From Pedobacter duraquae (lineage in GTDB: Bacteria > Bacteroidota > Bacteroidia > Sphingobacteriales > Sphingobacteriaceae): DNA of 64,000 nt. Below are positions 53,006 to 62,917 of the stretch, piece after piece. The translations under genes and the position numbers were made by a program. Below the pieces are notes generated by a model that made no database searches, was not told the origin of the DNA, and saw only the letters and a list, made by a program, of their open reading frames with translations. Each line of letters starts with the position of its first letter. Position 1 is the first letter of the stretch. The DNA lies in assembly GCF_004362245.1 (NCBI RefSeq), contig NZ_SNWM01000004.1, forward strand, positions 310,001-374,000, in the 5' to 3' direction.

Positions 53006-53401
53006 ATTAATTTTAACGATCGGCTATGATTAGTCTTTTTGTCAAATTTTTTGCTGAATCTTTTTCTTTGATAAATCTTTGGAAAGTTTCTGCTGGCGTA
53101 TAATCGGCAAACACATTACGGCCCTTCTACTGATAATCTTGTTCGATTCAGATATTTTTCCGGCACCCTGAGATTCTATTTTAAACGAAAATGAAAAGGC
53201 AATCAATTTCAGTACCTATCTGATTCTTATGAAGACAATCTGGCGCATGAAAACACACGTTAACGATTCGATAATTTTAACCTGTTCTATTGCGTACATG
53301 GGACTGTTCATTAATGAACATCGATATTTTTTTGGACCTAAATAAGTGCCTTCTTTAATACGTGCAGCCTTACTTTATATTGGCACAAAGAATGGTTTTA
53401 A
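53006..53401. other. Non-coding stretch with no supported gene
   Basis: About 400 AT-rich bases. On the minus strand one frame is open for 38 codons (53013-53126) and would read FADYTPAETFQRFIKEKD; another is open for about 55 codons. Neither has a start codon in a sensible place or a recognised motif, so I do not call a gene. The 3' end abuts the truncated NTF2-like gene, so this may include its scrambled 5' part. Confidence 0.4.
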
Positions 53402-53686
53402 CTCATTTATGGTGCCGATTACGAAATCCGATCTTTCCGGGAAATGTGTGCGAGAGACAATCATATTAGGAGAGAACTCATCAAAAGCACTTTAGAGGTA
53501 TACCCAATTAAGGGATTTGGTGCCGTCGAGATTGGCGTACATACTTTTTATCACACGAACAAAGGGCAAATACAGGAAAAAGTTAGCGGAACCTACAAAT
53601 TCGTTCAGCTTTGGCAGTTTAAAGACGGAGTCTGGAAATTAGCTCGGGTAATTAGTTATGGACACAACGAAATGCATAATGATTAA
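53402..53686 (+). pseudogene. NTF2-like (DUF4440/SnoaL-type) protein, 5'-truncated
   Basis: In-frame homology-like sequence begins directly after a stop at 53399-53401 (LIYGADYEIRSFREMCARDN) and runs to the TAA at 53686. The C-terminal half is a good NTF2-like fold: RRELIKSTLEVYPIKGFGAV, then LWQFKDGVWKLARVISYGH. Intact relatives are about 120-150 residues and begin with two to three N-terminal helices that are missing here. Translation from ATG 53444 would give an 80-residue half-domain. A premature stop or deletion is likely. A short GC-rich hairpin at 53724-53737 follows. Confidence 0.6.
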
Positions 53687-53723
53687 AAAACACAATCTCC
53701 CTGCAGCTCTTGACCAATTCTTA

Positions 53724-53737
53724 GCCACCCAGGTGGC
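53724..53737 (+). terminator. Compact GC-rich hairpin between convergent genes
   Basis: GCCAC, loop CCAG, GTGGC, followed ten bases later by a run of T residues on the plus strand. It lies between the NTF2-like remnant and the stop of the convergent PAS kinase, six bases before that stop codon. Confidence 0.4.
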
Positions 53738-53742
53738 ATAAT

Positions 53743-55608
53743 TCAACTTTTTTGCCCGGCACTGGATAGCGCAGTGATTTTAGCAATAACTTCATCTAGT
53801 TCAATAGCAGAATTTCTCAGGTAAAGAAACAATTCATTGAGCTCGTTAGATAATTCGCCTTTATCTGAACTAATAAGATCGACGATACCAAGAATTTTTG
53901 CTGCTGGTGCCCTTACCTCATGCGACTGTATCCATGAAATATCCCGAAGCTTTTTGTTTTGTTGTTCAAGTTTTAAATTCAGATTAATCAGAACCTGTTC
54001 TGATTGTTTTTTGTCAGTGATATCCTTCCCTACACAAAAAATCAACCCATTTTCTGTTGCTGATGTAACATTCCAGGCCAACCAGATCTGAGATCCTTCC
54101 TTTTTAATCAATCTATTTTCAAAATAATGGACTGCCATCCCCTTTTTTACGTCTTTAAACGCATCAAGCGTATGGCTTAGGTCATCTGGATGAATGAAGG
54201 CGGTAAAAGAACGACTTAATAGTTCAGCTTCTGAAAAACCAAGTAACTTAATCATAGCAGGATTTACCTTTTTATAAAAACCGTCTGTCCCAGCAATAGC
54301 GATAATGTCCGGTGCGTAGTTAAAAATCTGCTCGAGTTCTGATTCAAGCTTCTTTCTGATAATTTCTCCCGTTAAATGCGTGCTGATATTTTCAATAAAC
54401 TGTATAAATTGTTTGTCAGGTTTCTTATTGTTATCCATGCCAATCATCATAACGCCTAAAACATTTCCTGCGTTATCAATTAGCGGGACGCCATAAACAG
54501 ACTTAAGGCCTACAAGCGCAGCGGCATCTTTTCGTACAAAGCCTTCATGCTTGTCCAGATGGGTCAAATGCTTCGAAGTACCCTTTTTCCATATATTCCG
54601 TATAAACCCCTCCCTATCCGTCTGGATACTGAACCCTCTATTATTATAATAGAAGCTCTCGGCAATATCCGTCAAAGCAAAATGTGCAGAAAGGCTAAGG
54701 AACTTAGGATCTGTGCCACATAACCAAATCTCTGCGACTAAAAAATTACCATATGCAACGAGTTCTTTTAACACTATAGAAAGCACAGCATCTAAATCTT
54801 TCGCCTTACTAAAGAGCGTACTAACTTTATTATTAAAAAGCGCCCTTTCGTTAATCGTGGCTAATTCCTGTTCTTTTGTTTTAAATTCTGTGATATCGTA
54901 AATAAGTGTATAAAACCCCATGATATGTCCCTCATCCACATCAGGCACATATTCGGTTAATATGATCCTATCATCTTTTCCTTCCCGCTCAACAGTCCGC
55001 TCAAACTTCTGTGCAACGCCTTTCAAGGCCATCATCATGAAGTGCTGATACTTGGAGATTTCGGTTTTTGAATATAACTTATCAATACTGGTGTTATACA
55101 TTTCATTTTCTGTTTTACCAAAAAATGAGAGGTACGCTTTATTGGCAAACAGGCATCTTAGATCAGCAGTCCAATAAGCAATTATAGCGGGTAAATTGTC
55201 GGTAATTATCCGATAAAAATGTTCCGTTCCGGGCTGCTCGTCGCTCAGATGGTTGTTGTTCACATCTTCCTTCATAATACATACAATCCCTTGAACTTCG
55301 GCATCCTCAATTAAATTGGTGAGCTGGCATTCGTACCATATTCCATCTGCAAAAAGCACTCTATTCTGGCACGCTTCAATATTTTTGACAATCATTCTAT
55401 TCAACAATAGTCCAAATTCTTTTTTGTGGTCGTAGGACACTACCGCTTGAAGTTTGTCTCCACTAATTCGCTCAGCAGCCCTAGGGTTTTTATATAATAT
55501 CGTGAGCTTATGATCTATCACTATAGCCAAGTCACTTGTCTTATTTAAAAATTGGTAAAACCCGCTGGGGGACTTTGTCTTTTCAGGCTCTGGAAGGACT
55601 TTTGACAT
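53743..55608 (-). CDS. PAS/GAF sensor protein ending at HisKA, without an ATPase domain
   Basis: 621 residues. Domains in order: PAS (about 15-115, FLNKTSDLAIVIDHKLTILY), PAS (125-245, NLPAIIAYWTADLRCLFANK), GAF (255-410, VSTLFSKAKDLDAVLSIVLK), PAS (415-535, IFNYAPDIIAIAGTDGFYKK), and a HisKA-like dimerization helix pair (545-615, WIQSHEVRAPAAKILGIVDL). The protein stops about 45 residues after the H-box; no N-, G- or F-box is present and none follows downstream. It is soluble. It may be phosphorylated in trans or act as a dimerizing sensor. I recall other Sphingobacteriaceae proteins with this truncated layout, so it is probably not a broken gene. Confidence 0.85.
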   Translation of the reverse strand: MSKVLPEPEKTKSPSGFYQFLNKTSDLAIVIDHKLTILYKNPRAAERISGDKLQAVVSYDHKKEFGLLLNRMIVKNIEACQNRVLFADGIWYECQLTNLIEDAEVQGIVCIMKEDVNNNHLSDEQPGTEHFYRIITDNLPAIIAYWTADLRCLFANKAYLSFFGKTENEMYNTSIDKLYSKTEISKYQHFMMMALKGVAQKFERTVEREGKDDRIILTEYVPDVDEGHIMGFYTLIYDITEFKTKEQELATINERALFNNKVSTLFSKAKDLDAVLSIVLKELVAYGNFLVAEIWLCGTDPKFLSLSAHFALTDIAESFYYNNRGFSIQTDREGFIRNIWKKGTSKHLTHLDKHEGFVRKDAAALVGLKSVYGVPLIDNAGNVLGVMMIGMDNNKKPDKQFIQFIENISTHLTGEIIRKKLESELEQIFNYAPDIIAIAGTDGFYKKVNPAMIKLLGFSEAELLSRSFTAFIHPDDLSHTLDAFKDVKKGMAVHYFENRLIKKEGSQIWLAWNVTSATENGLIFCVGKDITDKKQSEQVLINLNLKLEQQNKKLRDISWIQSHEVRAPAAKILGIVDLISSDKGELSNELNELFLYLRNSAIELDEVIAKITALSSAGQKS

Positions 55609-55870
55609 TTGTGGAGCTAATTAATGATTTTCGATACTATTTGAATTTAAAACTATTCATTTAAACTGAATTCCCGAAATCACGACCTGCGTTAAAAATG
55701 GTATTAAATAACATAAAATAGTACACTATAGCATGAACATTTTTTACGATTTCATATCATATTGTAAATCCATAATTATACCAGACCACTAAATTGTTCC
55801 CTTAATTAAACCTTATAGGAATGGAACCAATTACCTGCGATTGTGTGAGCAGAAATTACAATCTTTGAGT

Positions 55871-56302
55871 ATGCTAAATAAAATCATCATCGAGCCCTGT
55901 GATAAAGAAAACATGCAGAAAATCGTAGAGGGCATCAATGCCTATAATTTAAGTAGAGTTCCAGCTTTATCTGATACCTGGACGCCTCTGGAATTTATTG
56001 TCAAAAATGAAAATGGAGATGAAATAGCAGGCATATTAGCTGGACTTGGGTATTGGAATGGACTGGATATTAGAATTCTATGGGTAGAAGCCTCATATCG
56101 GCAAAAAGGAATTGGCACATCGCTTCTAAAGCATGTAGAAGGCATTGCAAGAGAAAAAGGAGCAACTGTTGCAATGCTTGATACTTTTGATTTCCAGGCA
56201 GAGGACTTTTATTTAAAGAACGAATATGAAGTCGTAGGAGAAATCAAGAATTTTCCTAAAGGGCATAAACGGATATATTTTTCAAAGAGACTGAGCAAAT
56301 AA
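55871..56302 (+). CDS. GNAT family N-acetyltransferase
   Basis: 143 residues from ATG 55871 (an upstream TTG frame start at 55841 adds only unrelated residues). The acetyl-CoA motif is VEASYRQKGIGTSLLKHVEG near 75-95, and the C-terminal signature is MLDTFDFQAEDFYLKNEYEV. It would acetylate a small amine or protein N-terminus; substrate unknown. It is a single gene, convergent with the META lipoprotein gene. Confidence 0.87.
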   Translation: MLNKIIIEPCDKENMQKIVEGINAYNLSRVPALSDTWTPLEFIVKNENGDEIAGILAGLGYWNGLDIRILWVEASYRQKGIGTSLLKHVEGIAREKGATVAMLDTFDFQAEDFYLKNEYEVVGEIKNFPKGHKRIYFSKRLSK

Positions 56303-56317
56303 TGACATCGGCTCTCT

Positions 56318-56342
56318 TTCGCAATTTGGATTCAGTTGCGAA
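56318..56342. terminator. Hairpin between convergent GNAT and META genes
   Basis: Seven-bp arms TTCGCAA (56318-56324) and TTGCGAA (56336-56342) with an 11-base loop, 15 bases past the GNAT stop. There is no strong T-run; it may serve either direction. Confidence 0.35.
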
Positions 56343-56424
56343 CTACGTTTCATTTATTTACCATTAAAGACATTATCTCTTCCATAAAAAAGGTCTGAAT
56401 AAGCTAAAACAGATAAATAACCTA

Positions 56425-56874
56425 CTATTTTTTCGTGAAACGCATCACTGCGATATCTCCCTGAATAAAAGTTAGCGTACTATCACTGACGTTGTAATTC
56501 GTTACCTTTTTAAGCATGTCTAAGAAATTTTTTTCACCTCCCCCCTCGCAGTACCGCATTGTCATGGGGCCAGGTTCAGCAATAGTTAAGTTGTTACCAC
56601 TGATCGTTATCTTGCTTCTAAATCCGTTGCAACTCGTATTTCCTTGTATTTCGTTTGCAACGGTATCAAAGGTTATTTCTGGCTTGGCGTTGGGATATAG
56701 TCCGTTGAAAGCAATCCGGACACCAGAAATATAGTTCAATTCCCATTTACCGTTTAGACTGGAAGTTGATATACTCCCATTGTTTTCTACTTTTGGTTTA
56801 TTGAATACCTTGCATGAGCAAATAGTGCTGGCAATAATCAAGGTCATGAGAATAACCATGTTGTTCCTTTTCAT
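56425..56874 (-). CDS. META domain lipoprotein
   Basis: 149 residues. The lipoprotein signal ends ASTICSCKVF (Cys about 21). The META domain (about 38-148) shows LNGKWELNYISGV, EIQGNTSCNGFRSKITI and TMRYCEGGGEKNFLDML, as in HslJ-like proteins. These sit in the outer membrane or periplasm; HslJ is linked to heat shock and novobiocin tolerance in E. coli (family knowledge), but the role here is unknown. It is a single gene, convergent with the GNAT gene. Confidence 0.88.
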   Translation of the reverse strand: MKRNNMVILMTLIIASTICSCKVFNKPKVENNGSISTSSLNGKWELNYISGVRIAFNGLYPNAKPEITFDTVANEIQGNTSCNGFRSKITISGNNLTIAEPGPMTMRYCEGGGEKNFLDMLKKVTNYNVSDSTLTFIQGDIAVMRFTKK

Positions 56875-57070
56875 AGTAATGTGGTTTCTTATTTGTGAGA
56901 TTGATATTTCGCATTATCATTTTATATACCACAATTTATTTTGATTTTAGTTTGGTTTCCCGCGATAAAAAACCCGATAATTGAACAAATAGTCTATTGT
57001 AGGAAGCATCGAACATACCGTTAGCTGATAGATACTAAACTTCAAGTTCACTGCCGCAACAGAGGTTGCT

Positions 57071-58165
57071 ATGGCTAAAGCAGGTCTCCAATCCAGTTTT
57101 AAGTTTTTCCCGTATCTATTGCCTTACCAAATAAATGATTCCTTAAGGCTAATGGATATTAAAGAGCAAGCTCCCACCCCGGAACAAAAAGCTACAATAA
57201 AAAAGCTACACAACGAAGATATTAAGAAGTTCCAGATCAGTGGATATCTTATTGGCGCTATTATTTGTGTAGGGTTAACTTTTCTAATCCGCATAAAGGT
57301 TTTCACATTTATTGGCTCCTATTACAAAACAATTGACAGCATTCTGTTTGCAGCCGCCTGTAGTTTTGTCGCTTTTATAATTTCAAGATTTGTTCAGACG
57401 CAGATTGCCAGAACAAAACTCGATAAAGGTTTAATTTATAATTTGGTCCAGTTTACCCGATTAGTTACCATTATCGTAGTTGTTTTCATCTTCATCTCCT
57501 TTTTAAATGCAAATTGGTATACGGCAGCGGTGTCCCTCGGACTGATATCTCTTCTTTTAGGATTTGCTTTACAAACGCCAATTGCATCTTTAATCGGCTG
57601 GTTCTACATCGTGATGAGAGGGCCTTTCAAAGTAGGCGACCGGATTCAGGTAGGTAGTTTCAATGGTGATGTTGTGGAGATTAATTTTCTGGATACCACA
57701 CTTTGGGAGTTTGCTGGCAATCTTATGACCAGCGATCTACCCAGTGGAAGACTTATTCGATTCCCAAATAGTCTTATATTTCAAAATCAGGTATATAACT
57801 ATTCATGGCAAAAATTTCCTTTAGTATGGAATGAGATCTCTTTTTATATAACCTTCAAGAGTGACCTAAGCTGGGTTGAAGAGACGATGCGAAGAGTATG
57901 CCTAAACCAGCTCGATCCTTCAGTAAAAGATCACGTGCAAGACATGCGCGATCAGATCGCTGAAACAGCTGTAGAAGACATTGACATTGAAGAATTTCCA
58001 TTTGTAAATTTTAGAATTCACGCAAATAATTGGGTAGAGGTAGTTTTAATTTATATTGTCAACCCGAAGAAGTCTTCACAAACCCGTAGTGACATTGTGA
58101 AAGCAGTTATTGCCGAATTAATTAAAGAACCTGGCAAAGTTTCATTTGCCGCAGAAGGAAGCTAA
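57071..58165 (+). CDS. Mechanosensitive ion channel, MscS family
   Basis: 364 residues from ATG 57071 (ATG 57152, giving MDIKEQAP, is an alternative start). Three to four membrane helices lie in residues about 55-180, the last being the Gly/Ala-rich pore helix AVSLGLISLLLGFALQTPIA. The MscS beta-domain follows (GWFYIVMRGPFKVGDRIQVG, FPNSLIFQNQVYNYS), then the alpha/beta C-terminal cage. It releases solutes at hypoosmotic shock. It is a single gene, convergent with the gene at 58193 with 27 bases between the stop codons. Confidence 0.9.
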   Translation: MAKAGLQSSFKFFPYLLPYQINDSLRLMDIKEQAPTPEQKATIKKLHNEDIKKFQISGYLIGAIICVGLTFLIRIKVFTFIGSYYKTIDSILFAAACSFVAFIISRFVQTQIARTKLDKGLIYNLVQFTRLVTIIVVVFIFISFLNANWYTAAVSLGLISLLLGFALQTPIASLIGWFYIVMRGPFKVGDRIQVGSFNGDVVEINFLDTTLWEFAGNLMTSDLPSGRLIRFPNSLIFQNQVYNYSWQKFPLVWNEISFYITFKSDLSWVEETMRRVCLNQLDPSVKDHVQDMRDQIAETAVEDIDIEEFPFVNFRIHANNWVEVVLIYIVNPKKSSQTRSDIVKAVIAELIKEPGKVSFAAEGS

Positions 58166-58192
58166 ACGATGGGTCTGATATTTCGGCTCGTT

Positions 58193-58897
58193 CTAGGCAT
58201 TTTTTGCTTGTTTTATCTGTTGGAATGTCCGGCTCAATAGATCATAAACTACTCTTTCTCTATCATAGTTGTTATTTGGCTTCCAAAATTCTTCTGTTTT
58301 AATTGTATCGTTTTTAATTTGAGTTTTTGAACTTAACAATATTCCTTTTTTTTCATCTTCAGTCCAGTCAAACGGCTTTATATTCAATAAATGTTTTTCC
58401 AACATTTCTGAGATCTGGTGAAAATTTCTGCAGTCATCCTCGATCGTAATTTTCTTTTTCTTTCCAAACCTAGATGCAAATATTTTATTTAGAATCAATG
58501 GATTTTCTGTCATAGTTTGAACTGCTGGTTGTGTTAGATAAAAAATGAATTGTTGATGGTCGTCAGACTGGTAGTTGGTATACAATACCGTTTCAATAAA
58601 TTTCCATTCGATAAATTGAGTGGTATCAAAAATCGGTTGTTTATACGATATTCCCATGTTGTCAAAACTGATGCTGTCTTGTATTTCGGCCTGTTTTCTG
58701 GCAGTTTTTTCCGAAATCTTAAATCCAAATGTAAAACCGTAAAATAGCGTGCCTGGGACTAAAATAAATAGTCCTGAAACTATATAAGCCCCAATAATTT
58801 TCACGTGTTCAATAACCATAAATACGGTTAGCCCTAAACCCACACAGAAAAAAATAGCGAGAAACAACTTTATAACCAGAACCGGATTAAATTTCAT
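58193..58897 (-). CDS. Two-helix membrane protein, YcxB-like
   Basis: 234 residues. Two membrane helices lie in residues about 8-60, then a cytoplasmic PH-like beta-domain (SFDNMGISYKQPIFDTTQFI, WKFIETVLYTNYQSDDHQQF) and a helical tail with HQISEMLEKHLLNI. The layout resembles YcxB-type proteins, but I cannot confirm the family. No function can be assigned. Single gene. Confidence 0.62.
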   Translation of the reverse strand: MKFNPVLVIKLFLAIFFCVGLGLTVFMVIEHVKIIGAYIVSGLFILVPGTLFYGFTFGFKISEKTARKQAEIQDSISFDNMGISYKQPIFDTTQFIEWKFIETVLYTNYQSDDHQQFIFYLTQPAVQTMTENPLILNKIFASRFGKKKKITIEDDCRNFHQISEMLEKHLLNIKPFDWTEDEKKGILLSSKTQIKNDTIKTEEFWKPNNNYDRERVVYDLLSRTFQQIKQAKNA

Positions 58898-59101
58898 ATG
58901 TCAACTTGGTCAGTTTGCGTTCGCAAGATAATACACTATTGCTTTCAACTATCAACTACCGTGCTAATACAGCAGAAACGCAGTCAACAAAAATTATTTA
59001 TCACTCGCATATCCAGATTTCGAATTTAAAATACACCGATTTTATAGTTCATTTCCCCGAATGTTTCAAATAGTTATCTTTACAGAAATTGATATGAAGC
59101 A

Positions 59102-62100
59102 ATGTTAACTGAGGTGACTGAAAGTACCGAACAATTTTTATCAGGCGGTGGTGAAATGGGCAAGCTGATCCGCAGCATGGACTGGTCAAAAACTGCCTTG
59201 GGGAAAATAGAAGACTGGCCGCAAAGTTTGCGCACCTCGGTGAGCTTGTGCCTCTCCTCTACCTTTCCTATCTTAATAGCGTGGGGTCCCGAAACTTTCC
59301 AAATCTACAATGATAGTTACCGGCCAATTTGTGGTGAGATGCATCCGCGTTCTATGGGTATGAATTTTCGTGTTTGCTGGGAATCGGCATTGGATGTGGT
59401 TGGCGATAAATTTACTCGCGGACAACAGGGCGAGGGTACCTACATTACCGATCAGCGGATGTTTCTGGAACGTTATGGCTATTTGGAAGAGGCATGGATG
59501 ACATTTTCCTTTGCTCCTATCCGTGATGAATCCGGTGGTGTTGGCGGGATTTTTCACCCGATTACCGAAACTACAGAGAAGATGTTGGCTGGTAGGCGTA
59601 CGCAGGTATTAAAGGATCTCGGTGCTGTTATGAGTAAAGCTAAATCAGTTACCGAAATTGCTGAGGTCAGCAACGTGCAGTATGAAAGCTATCAGCTTGA
59701 CATGCCTTTTATGCTATTCTACCAGTTGAATGGTTTGGAAGCTAAACTGGTAAGTTCAGCCGGAGTGACCGATGCCGCTTCTTTGGCACCCCCAATTATC
59801 TCCATTACAGATGGCAAATGGAACCTGCAACAGGTGATCGATTCAGGTGAATTGCTAAAAGTTGAAAACCTGCAGTCAAGATTTGGTGATTTTCGGAGCG
59901 GCCCATATGAAACCGCGCCAAATACAGCCATGATTCTGCCGGTAAGAATCTCCGGCCAACAAGATCTTTTTGGTTTTATAATCGCAGGAGTTAGTGCCTG
60001 CCGGGCTTTAGACGAGGCCTATCTTAACTTTTACGACCAACTTGCAGGTACTTTTAACACTGCAATTTCCAATGTATATGCCTACGAGCAGGAACAGAAG
60101 CGTGCAGAGGCATTGGCAGAAATTGACCGCTCCAAAACTGCATTTTTCAGCAATGTGAGCCATGAGTTCAGGACACCTTTAACGCTGATGCTTGGCCCTT
60201 TGGAAGATCTGCTGCAGGCAGAATCTGACGAACATAAAAAAGCGCAGATTGAAGCTACGCACCGCAACGCCATGCGTTTGCTGAAACTGGTCAATAACCT
60301 TTTGGATTATAGTCGTGTTGAAGCAGGCCGTATCCAGGCTGCATACCAGATACTTGACCTTGCAGAACTAACTACCGACCTGGCCAGTAGTTTCCGCTCT
60401 ATCATAGAGAAAGCAGGCATGATGTTAGTGGTCCACTGCGAAAATTTAACAGGAGATTTTTATACCGATCGCCAGATGTGGGAAAAGATTGTCCTGAACC
60501 TTTTATCCAATGCATTTAAATATACTTTGGAAGGTACCATTTCGGTGGATCTAAAGCAGGAAGGCAACTTTGTTTTACTTCGTGTTACAGATACGGGTGT
60601 TGGTATTCCGGAAAAAGAAATACCGCATATGTTCCAGCGATTCCACCGCGTAGAAAACTCAGCAGGTCGTACCCACGAAGGTACAGGTATCGGGCTGTCA
60701 TTAGTACATGAACTTGTACAGCTGCATGGTGGCGATATCAGTGTGATCAGTACCGAGGCCGAGGGAAGTACATTTACTGTAAAAATCCCCTCCGGAAAAG
60801 CACATCTCCCAGCCGCTCAAGTAGTAGAATCCAGCCGGGAAACGCAAATCAGCACAGTTACTGCACCATTTATTCGTGAAGCTTTTAGCCTTTTACAAGA
60901 TGAGGCAAAAGGAGATGCTGATGAGGTTACTCAAACATCCAGCGATATTATGAGCACTGCTGATCTTACTGTGAATCTGGAAACAAGTATCCTTATTGTT
61001 GATGATAATGGTGATATGCGGGCTTACCTAAACCGATTACTTAAACCCTACTTTACAGTACATACTGCGTCCAACGGCAGCGACGCGCTAAAGCAGCTTA
61101 AGAAAAACCGACCTTCTTTAGTGTTGAGCGATGTAATGATGCCTGTTATGAATGGGAAAGAGCTTTTAAGACTTATCCGAAATGACAAAGAGCTATACAA
61201 TTTACCCGTTATCTTCTTATCGGCACGTGCCGGAGAGGAAGCAAGAATTGACGGACTTGAAGCAGGTGCCGACGATTATCTGGTAAAGCCTTTTTCTGCC
61301 GCAGAATTACTTACAAAAGTACGTGCCCAGATCAACATCAGTAAAGCGCGTGGTCATGCAGAAGAACAACTGCGAAATTTGCTTACCGAAGCACCGGTCG
61401 CCATGTCAATTTATCGAGGACCTAAGCACGTGGTCGAACTTGCGAACGACAGGATGCTGAACTATTGGGGAAGATCAAAGCAGGATGTTTTGAAACGACC
61501 GATATTGGAAGTTATTCCCGAATTGGAAGGAAAAGGCTTCAAAGAGATATTAGATCATATTTACCAAACTGGTGAGCGGTTCGTATCAGGCGAGGTGCCA
61601 TTAACGCTGCACCGTTTTGGGAAAGACGAATCGATATACGTTAATATCACCATCGAAGCGCTTAAGGATGAAAATCAAATGATCAATGGTATGATCACTG
61701 TGGCAGCCGATGTAACGGAGCAGGTAACTGCGCGTCTTGAACTGCAAAAGGTGAGTGACACGCTAAGTTTAGCGATGGATTCGTCGGGTATGGGGATTTA
61801 CCGGATCAACGTAGCGACAGACCTACTGGAAGTATCTCCGCGGGGCAGAATCATCCACGCCATTCCGCATGATGAGGTACTTACTTATGAAAATACTTTG
61901 GCTGTGGTAGTACCTGAGCACAGGGAACGTTTCAACCAGGCAATCGCAAAGGCAATCCATGAAAACATTAGTTTTAGCGAAGATTACCAGATACAGCCTT
62001 TTGATGGAAGCAAGAGAAAATGGCTAAATTCTACAGGCAGAGCCGAACTTGACGAAAAAGGTAATGTCATTTCTGTTGTTGGTACCTTATTCGATATCAC

Positions 62101-62791
62101 GGAATCTAAAGAAGATGAAATCCGTAAAAATGATTTTATCGGCATGGTTAGCCATGAGCTGAAAACACCTTTAACATCGCTTAGCGGGTTTACTCAGCTC
62201 GGGTTAAGGACTGCACGTAAAAAGGATGATCAATATAACCTGTCGTTGTTTGAACGCACTTCAGGCCAGATACAAAAAATGAACAGTCTGATCAATGGCT
62301 TTTTAAACATTTCCCGTTTGGAATCCGGTAAGATTCAACTTAATCTGAGTACGTTCAGGCTCGATAAATTGATCATGGAAATAGTTGAGGAAATCCGTCC
62401 TACGGCAGCCAATCAGGAATTCGACGTTATCTGTGAAGAAATCACGGTCACTGCTGACCATGACAAAATTGGAACCGTGTTAACGAACCTGCTGAGTAAT
62501 GCGGTTAAATATGCGAAAGACAAAAAAGTGACCATTAGAGCCCTTATTTCCGAGGATGATGTTTCAGTAAGTGTAAAGGATGACGGAAACGGGATCCCAG
62601 AATCGGAATTACCTAAGTTATTCGATCGTTACTACCGTGTCGAAGCTAATGCTGCACAAAGCATATCTGGATTTGGGATCGGATTATATTTAAGCTCAGA
62701 GATCATCGCGAGACATGGCGGGAAAATGTGGGCGGAAAGTACGGTTGGGCATGATGCGACATTTTATTTCACGCTTCCACTAAACTGCTAA
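59102..62791 (+). CDS. Double-kinase hybrid sensor (PAS-GAF-HK-REC-PAS-PAS-HK)
   Basis: 1229 residues, no membrane segment. Order: PAS (about 35-160, WSKTALGKIEDWPQSLRTSV), GAF (170-330), first HisKA (SNVSHEFRTPLTLMLGP, His about 350) with HATPase (NLLSNAFKYTLEG near 464, G-box GTGIGLSLVHELV), receiver (ILIVDDNGDMRAYL near 630; phospho-Asp in VLSDVMMPVMNG near 677), PAS (757-870), PAS (882-1005), second HisKA (GMVSHELKTPLTSLSG, His about 1015) and HATPase (NLLSNAVKYAKD near 1130). Two complete kinases flank one receiver in a single chain. It may relay phosphate internally and respond to two cytoplasmic signals. Output partner unknown; an AraC gene follows 126 bases downstream. Confidence 0.92.
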   Translation: MLTEVTESTEQFLSGGGEMGKLIRSMDWSKTALGKIEDWPQSLRTSVSLCLSSTFPILIAWGPETFQIYNDSYRPICGEMHPRSMGMNFRVCWESALDVVGDKFTRGQQGEGTYITDQRMFLERYGYLEEAWMTFSFAPIRDESGGVGGIFHPITETTEKMLAGRRTQVLKDLGAVMSKAKSVTEIAEVSNVQYESYQLDMPFMLFYQLNGLEAKLVSSAGVTDAASLAPPIISITDGKWNLQQVIDSGELLKVENLQSRFGDFRSGPYETAPNTAMILPVRISGQQDLFGFIIAGVSACRALDEAYLNFYDQLAGTFNTAISNVYAYEQEQKRAEALAEIDRSKTAFFSNVSHEFRTPLTLMLGPLEDLLQAESDEHKKAQIEATHRNAMRLLKLVNNLLDYSRVEAGRIQAAYQILDLAELTTDLASSFRSIIEKAGMMLVVHCENLTGDFYTDRQMWEKIVLNLLSNAFKYTLEGTISVDLKQEGNFVLLRVTDTGVGIPEKEIPHMFQRFHRVENSAGRTHEGTGIGLSLVHELVQLHGGDISVISTEAEGSTFTVKIPSGKAHLPAAQVVESSRETQISTVTAPFIREAFSLLQDEAKGDADEVTQTSSDIMSTADLTVNLETSILIVDDNGDMRAYLNRLLKPYFTVHTASNGSDALKQLKKNRPSLVLSDVMMPVMNGKELLRLIRNDKELYNLPVIFLSARAGEEARIDGLEAGADDYLVKPFSAAELLTKVRAQINISKARGHAEEQLRNLLTEAPVAMSIYRGPKHVVELANDRMLNYWGRSKQDVLKRPILEVIPELEGKGFKEILDHIYQTGERFVSGEVPLTLHRFGKDESIYVNITIEALKDENQMINGMITVAADVTEQVTARLELQKVSDTLSLAMDSSGMGIYRINVATDLLEVSPRGRIIHAIPHDEVLTYENTLAVVVPEHRERFNQAIAKAIHENISFSEDYQIQPFDGSKRKWLNSTGRAELDEKGNVISVVGTLFDITESKEDEIRKNDFIGMVSHELKTPLTSLSGFTQLGLRTARKKDDQYNLSLFERTSGQIQKMNSLINGFLNISRLESGKIQLNLSTFRLDKLIMEIVEEIRPTAANQEFDVICEEITVTADHDKIGTVLTNLLSNAVKYAKDKKVTIRALISEDDVSVSVKDDGNGIPESELPKLFDRYYRVEANAAQSISGFGIGLYLSSEIIARHGGKMWAESTVGHDATFYFTLPLNC

Positions 62792-62917
62792 TTCTCCAAC
62801 TCCGCATGCATCGATAGCAATTAATAACAAGCATTTATGTAATTTCGACTTGACATATACCATGGCCATTTAGAGAAAATCGCATTTTAGCAATGACATA
62901 AATCCATAATTTTAATC

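Noticed and set aside
53013..53126. Minus-strand peptide reading FADYTPAETFQRFIKEKD as a gene remnant
   Set aside because: It looks protein-like for about 38 codons, but a competing frame is equally open, there is no start, and no family is recognised.
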